Shown piece by piece: positions 20,109 to 31,029 of a stretch of 64,000 nucleotides of DNA; position 1 is the stretch's first letter, and each line of letters opens with the position of its first letter. The translations under genes and the position numbers were made by a program. Origin of the DNA: Leptasterias polaris (lineage: Eukaryota > Echinodermata > Asteroidea > Forcipulatida > Asteriidae); the NCBI GenBank assembly GCA_037783415.1, contig JAZGTN010000012.1:248001-312000 (forward strand). The letters are read 5' to 3'. The notes beneath the pieces were generated by a model that saw only the letters and a program-made list of their open reading frames with translations, had not been told where the DNA came from and did not search any database.

Positions 20109-20887
20109 TTAACCCTTTGCATGCCATCGGCGACTCTCGTCGCCGAACCCATTTCACACGCACATCGCCATCGGCGACTGGAGTCGCCCACGAGTATAAC
20201 CGATCTTATCTCACTGAATTCTGGGAAATTATTGACCCCTGACCTTCCCAACACGCTAGTTTATTCAGTTGCATACATGGACGACACTTTCTCATTGATA
20301 CACAGTTTCATTTTATTAAAAAAAATCGTTATATTCTCCGTTAAAAATCCGAGTTTGTTTGTGCGTTATAACAAAGAGTCATCAACAATGGATGCCCACG
20401 CTGCATTTTGGGAGATTTTCAATGAGTTGGACTCCTGAAATTCGGATTTAGAAGAGTCTTTTCTCGACGATTATAGCGATGACGGTGAAGGTATGACCAA
20501 AGGTAATGTACATGTACAATGTACATGTACACGATGTCGAAGGCGAGTCCAACAGCATCGATGGGTCTGAATCGGACGATTCCCCCATTGAAAATCAACA
20601 GCGAGTGGGTGGTGACGATGAGATGCGTGGTGTATTTCGGATAGCCTAGGTAGTTTTGAAACGTCGTATCTTTCTAACCTTAGGGCCTACAAACATGATT
20701 TTTGTTACATGATATTGAGTTTACAATGCTGAATAAAATCTTTATTTTGGATTTTTCTCTAAGACACTGTCTTCACAAGGTAATTTGTGCAAAACGGTTT
20801 GGCCCCATGTTACTTGCTGCGTGTCACAGGAAATGCGGCGCCACAGGGTGTGTGTGTACAAACTAATGGTGGCATGCTAAGGGTTAA
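20109..20887 (+). mobile_element. piggyBac-type transposon, internally deleted
   Basis: TTAA at 20109 and 20884 flank inverted ends CCCTTTGCATGCCA and TGGCATGCTAAGGG. A subterminal GGCGAC motif is repeated near the left end (ATCGGCGACTCTCGTCGCCG, ATCGGCGACTGGAGTCGCC). Inside, an ATG at 20388 opens a Met-Asp-Ala-His frame that hits TGA at 20436; the same frame past the stop is strongly acidic (Asp/Glu/Ser), as in the N-termini of piggyBac transposases. The catalytic DDD part is absent, so it is a dead non-autonomous copy of about 780 bp. Confidence 0.82.
20388..20640 (+). pseudogene. Remnant of piggyBac transposase N-terminus
   Basis: The ATG frame gives 16 codons before TGA. Acidic coding-like sequence continues (Asp-Asp-Tyr-Ser-Asp-Asp-Gly) and, after a GTACAT-rich insertion at 20505-20531, in another frame (Glu-Ser-Asp-Asp-Ser-Pro). 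Stops and a frameshift show it is not functional. Assignment is by position inside the TTAA element and by acidic composition, not by a conserved catalytic motif. Confidence 0.6.
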
Positions 20888-23496
20888 CCTTGTAGAGCAA
20901 TCTAAAAAGATAATAATAAGTAGAATCTCAATAGGATTAGTTTATGCATTCAGTGACAAAAGTTGTACAATACTTGCACTATCTACATGTTACAGGGATG
21001 TAATTTCTCTGTTTTTAACAGGAAATCCGGTAAAAAAAAAAAAATAAAAAATGAAGATAAAACCATATGTAACGCCCCAGATTGCAGATTAAGGCCTTTT
21101 TAATGTTATAAGTGGGCTTCGTGCTTGCAAGTTTTCATGCTTTATCTCACATCCATAATGTTAGCATTGTGGGCGTTAAATACATGTTTGTAGATTGTAC
21201 ATGTACTTGTCGTGAGGAAGCGCACCTAAATACTAGAAGGTCTTTAACAATTGTAAGAATGCGAAATGTCTGAGAAGCCGTAATGAGAAAGACCCAGACT
21301 CCCCTGGGGAAAATTTACACTGCTATACAAAGGCTGCCATTCCATGTGTTGGTGGACACTTGAAACTGAAGCATACATTATGATTCGCATTACATTCGGT
21401 ATGCACATAATGTGTTGGATTTCAGATCGAGTGGGACACCCCGGTATTCAAATTGCATTCGCAGTGGGTTTTTTATTACCGGAGGACGGAGGATGCGACG
21501 AAACGGGGATATTTTAAGAATCCGTCTGTCTGTCTGTGTGTGTGCAGCATGCGAGAAATCATGTGCCAAGATCAGTTTGGGAGACATATCGATGTAATGA
21601 TGTGAGATGTGTCTGGGATTGGGAGTTAGAATTAGACAGGGAGACATATTGTACATGACATGGAGAATGATTGAGCCTGTAGAGAAACAGCTCAACCTGG
21701 ATTTAATACTCTCTGGTGAGGGTGAGGTTTGATTAGTAGCAGTTGAAGTTAAATGCCTAGGAGGTGTTGTTTACAATTACTCCAAAAAGGTGTTCAACTA
21801 CACTCTATGTATGATGTAAACTGGAATGTTCCGAAGCTGAGTAAACTAAAATGCAGTACTTGCACTTTATAATGTAGGCCCTACTAAATACATACAACTG
21901 TACATTCAGGTCGATTGAAGGTGGTTTTGTTGATCATTGGGAGAAGATAGCCATAACATACTCGGAAAGCGTGATGGCGACTCGTAACCCGTTGCACTCG
22001 TACTTTCAGATAATGACCCACCAACACCCTCTGCATTCAATGCTCCTTTTACATTTAATAATCCTTTAATAATCAAAGAAACTTGAATTTTAGTGGGCAT
22101 CAACATTCTCTCGGATTGCAATTTCTTTTCTTCTAGTTTTCTACGGCACTTTTCTTTTTTGCTGGTTTTTACAGAATAATCCAAAAGAAAAAGTTTACAT
22201 CACTGTCTGAGTATAGCACCATTAAATTTGCGTTGGCTAATATAGACCCCTTGCATAATGATGTCACAAACTCAAACAGCGCCCTCGGTGAGGTCATTGG
22301 CTGAGAGTTGTGAATGAGTATTTATACGAGTCCACTTTCACGCTGACCGCAGTAATGGAGGGCTGTAAGGTATCTATAGTGGCTCATGAAACTGTTTAGG
22401 AGAAAATGCATGGAAAAAATGTTTCCCTTGAAAATGGAAATAAATTGACATCATTCTCTTTATTTCCCATTTGTTTTTTTAAAAGCCATTAAAAAAAATG
22501 GGGGGGGGGCTTGCCACCCTGTGTTTGGTATTTTTAAATCAACATTTTCTTTTTGCCCACCCCCTTCTTTTCTTGGGATGCTGATTTTCTTTCCATATTG
22601 TCGTCCAGACAAGTGATTGATGGGTTCTGGTGAAAGGTACTATGGGGAATATATAAAAGCTGACCAAACTGATTAAGGACTTTACTTCCAGTTGTTTACC
22701 ATTTATCCTGGTATGTGGGTCAGTATGGGTGTCCACCAATGCCTCTTTTTGTTTGTTTGGTTACATTTCTTTTTTTAAGGGAGGTTATAGATTTAAAACA
22801 GCATGACCCTCATTGAACATCAAAATCGAATTTGATGTTATTAATTTGGCATGTGCTAGTACAAGTGTGCACGCAATTTACATTCCTACATTTTGTTGTG
22901 ACATGATTTGATGCTTTGAATACGAGGGTCGTCTAAAGAAAATAAGTCCTACATCTTGAAAAGTTATTTTCTTGATGCTCTTGTGGTTTATAAGAATCTC
23001 TTGCAGACCTGTTACTCTGTTGTAGTATGCACATTTAGAGTTGTACACAAAAGATAAAGGTGTATTGCACGCCTAAACAGTGCCAACTTTGCATGCCAAT
23101 CACATACAGGTACATGTTTTGCACCTTTGTTATGGAACGACTTACCTCTTCATATTCGCCAAGCTGACTCTCTTCACACTTCTGGTGATGCACAGAGTCT
23201 GTAAATCTCCTGAATTGTGTAACATCTGGCTGTTTTGGAGGTTGTGGGTCTAGAATAAAGGGGATCCTGTAGGTTTGCATGCTGTTTTTAAGAGTGTTCA
23301 CATTCCTCAAATCACATCTTGGATGTACATAAAATTTTACTTATTGTCTCTTATCTAAGTTTTCCCACTGTAGTTTTGCTTGATTTGCATCAATGCAAAT
23401 TATTTGGGTCAGAGCCATAGCCCAAATTTTCATCACAGTAATAACCCATAAGCTCCTCATACCAGTCCCCCGACAATTATCTCCCATTACAACATG

Positions 23497-23890
23497 TCAC
23501 GGCTGATCGGTCCAGCACACCGGACTCAAATTCTGGTGAAGTCATAGGTGGATTCGGGTCCCGGTTCTTTACATTTGCTTCCATGATCGAGACACTCCAA
23601 ACATTATAATTGCTTTGTTTTCAGATGAGACGTTAAGCCGTAGGTCCCGTGTGTTGTGTAATGCACGCTTAAGAACCCGAACATTAAGAGAATTGGTTTG
23701 CCTCAGTGTCTCTGGCAGGCTGCAGATTGCAGCGCATCACCTTGTAAACCATTGCAAGGTGCTGCATAAATGGGTCTCATGATTCAAACATAGCTCATGC
23801 CTACCTGTCGTAAAAATAATGAGCGCTCTGAGACACTCGCCAGGTGTGATAGTGCTTTATAAGAGTGCTGTATTTATATTATTAGACAAT
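23497..23890 (+). repeat. tRNA-derived SINE with GATGAGACGTTAAGCCG body
   Basis: Head GTCACGGCTGATCGGTCCAG, box B-like GATTCGGGTCCCGG, body phrase CAGATGAGACGTTAAGCCGT and GGTCCCGTGTGTTGTGTAA, tail AGTGCTTTATAAGAGTGCTG then TATTTATATTATTA. The body phrase belongs to a widespread animal SINE/LINE-tail type. It ends about 40 bp before exon 11. Confidence 0.8.
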
Positions 23891-23930
23891 CCCTTACTAT
23901 TCTTGCCCATCTTTTCATTACTGTGGACAG

Positions 23931-24098
23931 GAGCTGGTGATGCCTCGACCCCTTACGCAGCCACCCAGAGGTCAAGACCCCAGTCTACCCCCAGTGGGGG
24001 TACCAGACCCTTGTCGTCTGAGGCAGCTGTGGCTGTATATGGAGCCCAGGCCATGAGGCAGCGTCCAGTGTCTGCCAAGACCGGCCACAGAGACACAG
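23931..24098 (+). CDS. TTLL5: TTLL5 exon 11: RPxS-rich disordered cassette
   Basis: The acceptor is ACTGTGGACAG ending at 23930, after a pyrimidine-rich stretch; the donor is GTAGGT at 24099. It encodes residues 514-569 plus one base. Four RPxS-type motifs occur or begin here, including RPQSTPSG, RPLSSE and RPVSAK. The vertebrate tail has a comparable LSRPSSAKAG. Both ends are phase 1 and the exon is 168 bp, so inclusion or skipping preserves the frame. It stands alone between a 10-kb and a 20-kb intron. Homology is by motif and position rather than by long identity, but splice signals, phase and codon content agree. Confidence 0.85.
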
Positions 24099-25409
24099 GT
24101 AGGTTCTAAATAGTCCACATCAAACAACTCTGTGTTTTTCCCTTGTTTTAAACTCTGTTTTAAAATGTCTGTTTGCATTTAGGGTCACTCAACCGTTTGC
24201 TACATTCAAATCAGTGAATGGTTGACTTGCTATTCACTTGATTGTGGCAATTTCACATTGCTGTAGAATATTACTGTGGCCATCAAAATAGAAAGCGGGA
24301 CGCACGAGGTACGAGAAATATTGCGCATTATCACTATGCATTATCATGACCCTCTTCTTCCACTGCAAAAGTAAAATCCCACTGGCGTTAGCGTGCCGTA
24401 AAACAGCGTGGTTTTAGAAATACTGTAATGTACTCGAACATAACTAATTTTTATATCCCTTTGCACGTTTGATTGTGTCTTCAGAGTCTTATTAGGGAAA
24501 AATATGTTGGTTTGGAATGGAAACCTGTAACCTTTTGTGTTTTTGAGCAGACAAGCATACATGTATCTTGCATGTAACTGTTGTGTTACTAAGCTTGCCC
24601 TGTGACAAGAGGCCAGGGCGTAATTCTGCTGTTAAGATCACCCTGCCTGTCTATAGTGTAAGCACTGATTTTCAGCGCTAGCTGTGTTAGCAAAGATTGC
24701 TAAGGAGCGTGAATTATGCACATGCACTTGTGTAAGCAAAAAGTTTTTGCTTTTTTGTGAAATACACTTATGCTAAGAGCAGATTTTTCTGCTCGTGTCA
24801 GGATGTCCTTGTGAAATATTTCCTCAGGAACAAACAAGACAAATGTAATGTAAAGCTTCTTTGAGGGATCATCAAATGCACAGGCTAAAGTGCCTCACTG
24901 CTTTTTCAATTTCAACAGAACATAACTTGCTAATTACACAAAAATTCCTCTGTGCGAAAATTCCTCTGTGCAGTTTACTACACGACCAGTTCTATAAATT
25001 AGACTGACACACGAGCCCACCAAACCCATTCTCACCCATTCTCACGCTATGGGCCTTGCATCCCAGTTGACAGCTAAGTTGAACCTAACAGAACCCAGAC
25101 CAGGTGAACAGATTCAAAAATTGTAGCAATTTTCTGTGCTATTAAGAAATCTGTATTGCTCCAGAGTCTGACCTTGTCTGGGTCCTGGGGTCACATGTGG
25201 TATTGCTAGCCAATCACTCCACCTTTCATCAAGGTAAATTGCTGTTGTTATTCCTGAGCACTTAAACTGTATCTCAAGTGGCATGGTGCAATACATGGGC
25301 CTATTACTTTGTTCCTGTTAAGGACATGGCAGTTTTTTTCTTAAGTAAAAGGTACCTCTATTCCAGGGAAATATACATTTCTACTGGAACATTTCAAACA
25401 TGTCAAAGG

Positions 25410-25592
25410 ACACCAAGGCCATAGATTGAGGTGATTGCCTCTGTTGCCTTAGTGTGAAGTATCAGGCCAGGGCTGAATTTCACAAAGCACTATAAGATTC
25501 ATCTTAAGATGAGTTGTCTGTTCTGCCATAGTGACTTGTATTGTGACATCGCAACTTGCTTAGATCAATCTTAAATTTGTGAAATCAGCCCC
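25410..25592. repeat. Two abutting MITEs
   Basis: Bases 25411-25468 are the right part of a CCTGATACTTC-family element ending GTGAAGTATCAGGCC. Immediately after it, 25469-25592 is a palindromic element with ends GGGCTGAATTTCACAAAG and TTTGTGAAATCAGCCCC (family C); another family C copy lies at 45670-45772. Confidence 0.72.
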
Positions 25593-26618
25593 AGCTTTAT
25601 ACATACATGCACTATATTGTAGTTTACTGTCCAGTAGTATTGAGGGAGAAGTGTTGGCAAAATCATATCATCTATATCTTCTCAAGATTAAAACTTATCA
25701 AACTGCTGGTGCCATCCTGTGTAGTAATCATCCTGGTCTTCTTGGGTAGTGACAGCGTAATGTTTGGCCTGGAGGTACTGCTGGTATTCCCATCTGAATA
25801 GGGCACTGGGACGGCCATGAGATTTGACAAGAACACACTCCAGACAACCTTTGATATTTAAGAGTGTTTCAAACCTGGTGGGGAGAATTCATCCTTTTAG
25901 AGATGGCATATGCTGGGCTTAATGGGCATCCTTGCAAGGTGCAATATGTAATGGATTAGGCAGGGAGGGGGCAAAAAAGGGCAAAGTCTGTCCATGTTTA
26001 CATGTTGCATGGATGATAACCATTCTTTGGTTACACTTGTGTCTTCAAGGAATCCAACAATGATTCAACTTTTGAGGTTGATTTGTGGAAAAGTTTCTTC
26101 AAAAAATGACAAATGAAATGTGTTGTTAGTGAGGCAAATGTATTGTGTACACTGTAATTTTTTTCTTCTTTTTATATTTTCTTGACTTTGTCTTAATGGC
26201 ATTTTGAAGGACAGTGGGGAACATTATAGGATAGTGCCACTTTTAAGCGGGAACACAGAAACACAGTTTGGAGTCGACCCTCTGCAAGTTCAATCTATTT
26301 TTACCATGCTCAATAATTGCCGCCATACTGCTCTGCAGTCAAGCATCCTCAGTGCTACGAATTGTTAAGTCATGACAACCAGCTAGCAAGTTTTGAACAA
26401 TTGTTTATTTTATTTGTTTATGTTTGTTTTAATGATTAAGCATTTTACATGACAAGTCAGTGTAATGACTTCATTACTGGGGAAGTGTAAAAGCGCCCGC
26501 CTCTTCCGCTTTTTCCCCCGCCCCCTCCCTCTCCCCTCTCCCAGAGTATCAAAACAGTTTTCAAGACAATTTTGAAAAACCATTAAATATCAAATACATA
26601 GGCTACTTAAATATAGAG

Positions 26619-26890
26619 TGTCAAGGCCGAGCGGTCTGCACTGGACTCAAGATCTGTTAGTTAAGTCTATGGGGTGTTGGTTTGGATCCCGGTCATGACA
26701 CTTGTGTTGTTGAGCAAGATCCTTCACTAGAATTGCTTCTCTTCACCCAGGGGTAAAAATGGGTACTTGCGAGGGTAGCCTGGTTGATATTGTGTTTGAA
26801 AAGCCTTAGGAGTGCCACAGCAGCTCAGGGCTGTATACTCCCCAGAAAGGTTCAAGAATGTTACTAGGGCACTAATGAAAAAGCACATTG
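26619..26890 (+). repeat. tRNA-Leu-like SINE
   Basis: GTCAAGGCCGAGCGGTCTGC (box A), an anticodon-like loop in GACTCAAGATC, box B GGTTTGGATCCCGGTC, then body phrases GAGCAAGATCCTTCACTAG, TTGCTTCTCTTCACCCAGG and GGGTACTTGCGAGGGTAG. The same family occurs at 45336-45640 and, on the minus strand, 61045-61400. Confidence 0.82.
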
Positions 26891-27383
26891 ATTTGTCGTT
26901 GTAAAATGCAAAGGTTCAATGGGAAAAATCGGCGTACCAATTTTTGTGTTCAAAACAAAATAACTGACTTCTAATGATAATAAATATCATTATATTTTAC
27001 AGCAAGTTAGTCCATTTTGCATGGCAAAATATGATTTAAACTGCGTTTGTTTTGTGCATGCTGAATGCTAATATTGAGTTGCAAGTGATGATTTTTGAGT
27101 AGCAACCGATACATTTTGCGTAGCCTTTTGCCACGCTCTACGAGGGAAATCATTAGTCACTTCTAAGATCAGCGTGATGTATGAGAAGACAGAAGGGAGA
27201 GAAAGAAACAAAGAAGATAGATAAGGTTTAATGCAGATTCCAAGTTATTACAACATCTTTTGCAGAAAATTAAATGACTAGAAAAACAAACAGATCCATA
27301 GAAGAAACATCTAAAAACTTTCCTGTTCAATGGTTGATATGGACCAACTGTCTTTCCCATTATTAGTGCCTTTATTTATCCCT

Positions 27384-27455
27384 TTACTGTATGTAAAGCG
27401 CTGTGGTACCCAGTGTAAGAGCGCTCTATAAATGCCCATTATTATTATTATTCAG
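27384..27455 (+). repeat. SINE 3' tail
   Basis: GTATGTAAAGCGCTGTGGTA then AGAGCGCTCTATAAATGCCC and (ATT)n. Confidence 0.65.
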
Positions 27456-27820
27456 AAAATTCTCAAGAGATGCCAGAAAACAAACAAAAAAAGATCCCCA
27501 AAGTAGCTGGTTGTGCAACTTGTAAGATTGATCGTGTCCCCCATGCCAGTTGTCTCTCGGCCATCACTCAGTCTCTACACCTCTGCCTCAGTACATCTAT
27601 CTCCACTCACTGTTGTGCTCCAAGGACAGCTTCTATCCTAATGTGTGAAAATGCAATCACATTTCTGGGATTTATCTCTCTCCCTGTATCAAGGCTGTTG
27701 GTCTGGAGTTACAGTTATTACCCATATTTTGTGGTTTCTTGACACCAGTGCCATTTCCCTGCCCCATGATGATTGCCACTCTAATGTCTATTATGATGCC
27801 AGGCTTGGAACTTATCAGCA

Positions 27821-28026
27821 GGACCCAATTTCATAGTATAGAGCTGCTTAGCACAAAAAGTAGATAAGCACAACAAAAGTATGCTTATAACAGAATAAGG
27901 TTACCAGCCAAACTACCATGTCACATTTACAATTTGTGACTGGTATCCTGCTCATTCCTGCTTAGCAGACAATTGTTAAGCAATATTTTCTGCTTAAGGC
28001 TAAGCAGCTCCATGAAATTGGGTCCT
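27821..28026. repeat. Family A MITE, full length
   Basis: GGACCCAATTTCATAG at left and CTCCATGAAATTGGGTCC at right; interior AAGGTTACCAGCCAAACTAC and GTGACTGGTATCCTGCTCAT, in reverse orientation to the copy at 262. Confidence 0.87.
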
Positions 28027-28377
28027 GATGATTTCTTCCTTTTTTCCTTGATTTTGTGTGCCATAGAAAACTGAAAATCACTGTTCAAATATTCATGCTA
28101 GTTTTTACTGTTCTTTTGAATTATCAAGTTGTATGTCTTGGATGCTGATCTGAGCCAATGTTATGTGAATTTGTCAGAGAAACAAACTCAAGCTCACCTG
28201 TTTATTCAGTTTTTGTTATGAATAGCTACATTGCTCTTTAGGTATTTTCTTTTACTTCTCAAGATATTACTAATTACACAGACAACATTGGTAATTGTCA
28301 CAGACCAGAATCCACAATTTATGTGATCCAAACATTAGAGTCATGAGGAAGTAATGAAATCCTATTGTATGTTCAGT

Positions 28378-28532
28378 TATGGTATTTCACAGAGGCAATG
28401 AGGACAATTGCTTGTCACTGTCTTGGTGCCCCAAGAAGTGTTACAATAGATGTTTTACATTTTTCTTATCAAGGTGCCCTTTCACCAATGAGAAAATGCC
28501 CTAACTCTTTCAGAACTGAATATTCAGGCCTG
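28378..28532. repeat. Decayed CCTGATACTTC-family MITE
   Basis: TTTCACAGAGGCAATGAGGA, CTTGGTGCCCCAAGAAG and AATATTCAGGCCTG correspond to the copies at 11105 and 57471; both inverted ends are eroded. Confidence 0.55.
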
Positions 28533-30729
28533 CAATGTTTCCACTGCTGTCATATATTGGGGTTTTGGACTTGAAATTGTTTCAGTAATTTCTCAAAACT
28601 GTAGCATATTTTCAGAAAAGTTTTCCATGACAACATGTCAGTTATGTCAAATCTGTGACCATTTAAATTTTCAATCTTGCCAATGTCATGCACGCTCTTT
28701 AAGTGCTAATGTGACCTTGAAGACAAAACAGAGAGGCTCAACTTATATTGTGTTGTGTTGTTAATGTCATCAAATTCTCAGATACCTGTGACTATAAAAA
28801 GCTCATGATGGGGAAACAGTATAGCAAAAATTTTTGAAGATACTCTTTTCTAAATTTTAAATGGTAAACAAAAGCTAGGCCTACTTTTAATATTTGAGGT
28901 GTGTGGGTATTCTCTGATTTCTTTCAATGGAGAATCTCCTTGTAAGAGTTGCTCTTTTTGTAGATTTTTTATTCCTATGCCATCCGTTGCCTTGGATATG
29001 AATGTCATTGAGAAAGCCTCTACATTCATGTACAGACATGTTTCCAGACAGCCTCCATTGCAGTTAGTGATGAAATCAAAGCTGTGTGGAAAAAGTGAGT
29101 CGCCAAATAGCAGCGATGATGATGTGTTGAGAAAAACACTCCACAATAAATCTTGATTGCATCATTTTGGGAGTCGATTTCCCAATGTGCTTTATTGTCT
29201 CGTGCATGTTTTAGGCGACATGCGCGCGTTTACATGCTCACCATATCTTTACACACAATTCAATTCCAAAACTGCAGACAGTGACAGAAAGTAACTGCTT
29301 GTGATGTCAGTTCTATGGGTTGTTATTAAGAGAGACAAAAAACAGACTTGGTCTTCGTTGCATTGTCGTGAAATGTTTGTTTGGATATGGATCCAATTTA
29401 AGTCCATTGCCAGGGTTGGGAAATGAAGAGTTCCTTTGAATATTTCTTGGAACGCTGGATCAAAACCACAAATCAATTGCCCATGGGCTATGTGACAAAA
29501 GTATGTCAAGAAATGGAGCTGACTCAATACTGAGAAACCCTGTTCAAATTATTCGTGGAAGACTAACTGGAACTGCATGTTAATAACATTCACTAACACC
29601 TGTGGAGAAATGGATGATCAATACTGAACATTGATCCTAAGAAATTAGTTTGTTATTGCAATACTTACAAAGTACACATGGACACAATTGTGTTCACCAC
29701 TTTCATCTGAAGCTGTTACTTGTACAAGTAACACATGTTTTCATGAAGAATGTGCGTGCAATTACCAATGTAATTTGCTTGTACTCTATGGAGATTTTAA
29801 TTAAAAAGGAATGTACAATAACTAAAGAGGTAAGCCATACACATCCTTATAACCATAATCATTGTCTCTGATGCAATTATGTTCTTGGAAAGTAGCATAT
29901 TAACCACTTCCCCGAGGTTTGTTGAAGAATGTTTACGGGTGCCTCTGTAGATTTGTTAAAAAAAAAAATAAATATTGTTGTCACAATGAAACCCTGAATA
30001 AATCAGGTAAAGACAACACCGTTTTTTTTCATAAAACGCACAGGGACTTTTTGAGAAAATATGGAATGTCTTCATCGTGAATCGGCCAAACATTGGCTGT
30101 AAGCAACGGCCGATACTCGGATATGGTATGCTGGAATCTTAGACTTATACCTCCCGAATGCCGAACAAAGACAAATGAGATATTTGGCCCTATGATCCCT
30201 ATATTTCTTTGTTTGAGGAAAATGTGTTGAGATGTCTCTTTTTTTGGGATACTCTCTTGAATGTCTTGGTTTAATTACACATGAGGATATTGTTCATTGA
30301 AGACAGAATCCCGGAAGTTGCCCACAAACCAGGGGGTGCATTGGCCTATGCAAGCAAGATGTCTGTAATAGGTGAACATTTTCCCTGTCACTTTTAATAT
30401 CGCAAAGTGTCTTTAGTAGCTCTGCATTTAAACAAAGTCTCCCAAAGAGTATCTAAGATGACGGCAGTAACTGTGAAACATAAAGATGCATCATAGTGCA
30501 TAAGTACACGTGTGACTAAATGAAGTGTGTGTACATACGCACCGAAGGAAATGGGCATGGACCATTCAATGTCACTTTTATAACAATAAATGGAACGCTT
30601 GATGGAAACCTGTATCACATCCAGTTTACATTTCCCGTGGGGCAGTGAAGCATCCTGGCTGAAGGTTTTGTGGACTGTATTCAAGTTCTTGTCATTATTG
30701 GGTTTCTTTCATGTGTGGGTTTTGAGTCC

Positions 30730-30960
30730 AGGCCTGGCTGGTCAAGATATTTGTGTCCTTGAGCAAGATACTTTACCATAATTGCTTTGTCCTTTGAATG
30801 GGATGTAAAGCTGTCAGTCCTATGTACAAACATAGGTAAATGAGCCCAGAGCACTTATCATGGAAGAGTAGGGGTGTTCCCCAGTGTTTCTCGCTCACAT
30901 AGCAATCACCCTTGTCTACTGGTTTCCCAAGCTTCTGAGTGACATTGATTAAGTTCACTT
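30730..30960 (+). repeat. SINE fragment
   Basis: GTGTCCTTGAGCAAGATACT and CCATAATTGCTTTGTCCTTT, then AGAGCACTTATCATGGAAGA and GGGGTGTTCCCCAGTGTTTC, parts of the Leu-like/GATGAGACG SINE group without a head. Confidence 0.62.
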
Positions 30961-31029
30961 CTGAGGCATCCTTGGTTTCATTGTGAAACCCGAAATGAAC
31001 AATAATAGTAATGTAAACAAAAATAATTA

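Larger units (their letters stand above)
13972..23930 (+). other. Intron 10 (10 kb)
   Basis: Contains a SINE (13985-14225), loose tandem phrases of the type ACCCAGGGGTTGAA (14690-14960), a TTAA MITE (15183-15473), SINE tails (15483-15560, 16475-16545), several family A MITEs, spaced GGAAGAGCCAC phrases (17918-18220), a T23 tract (19611-19633), a repeat containing TAGTAGCCCA phrases (19730-20095), a piggyBac relic (20109-20887) and a SINE (23497-23890). Stretches 18240-19600 and 20890-23490 show only isolated low-complexity tracts. No exon is seen. Confidence 0.75.
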
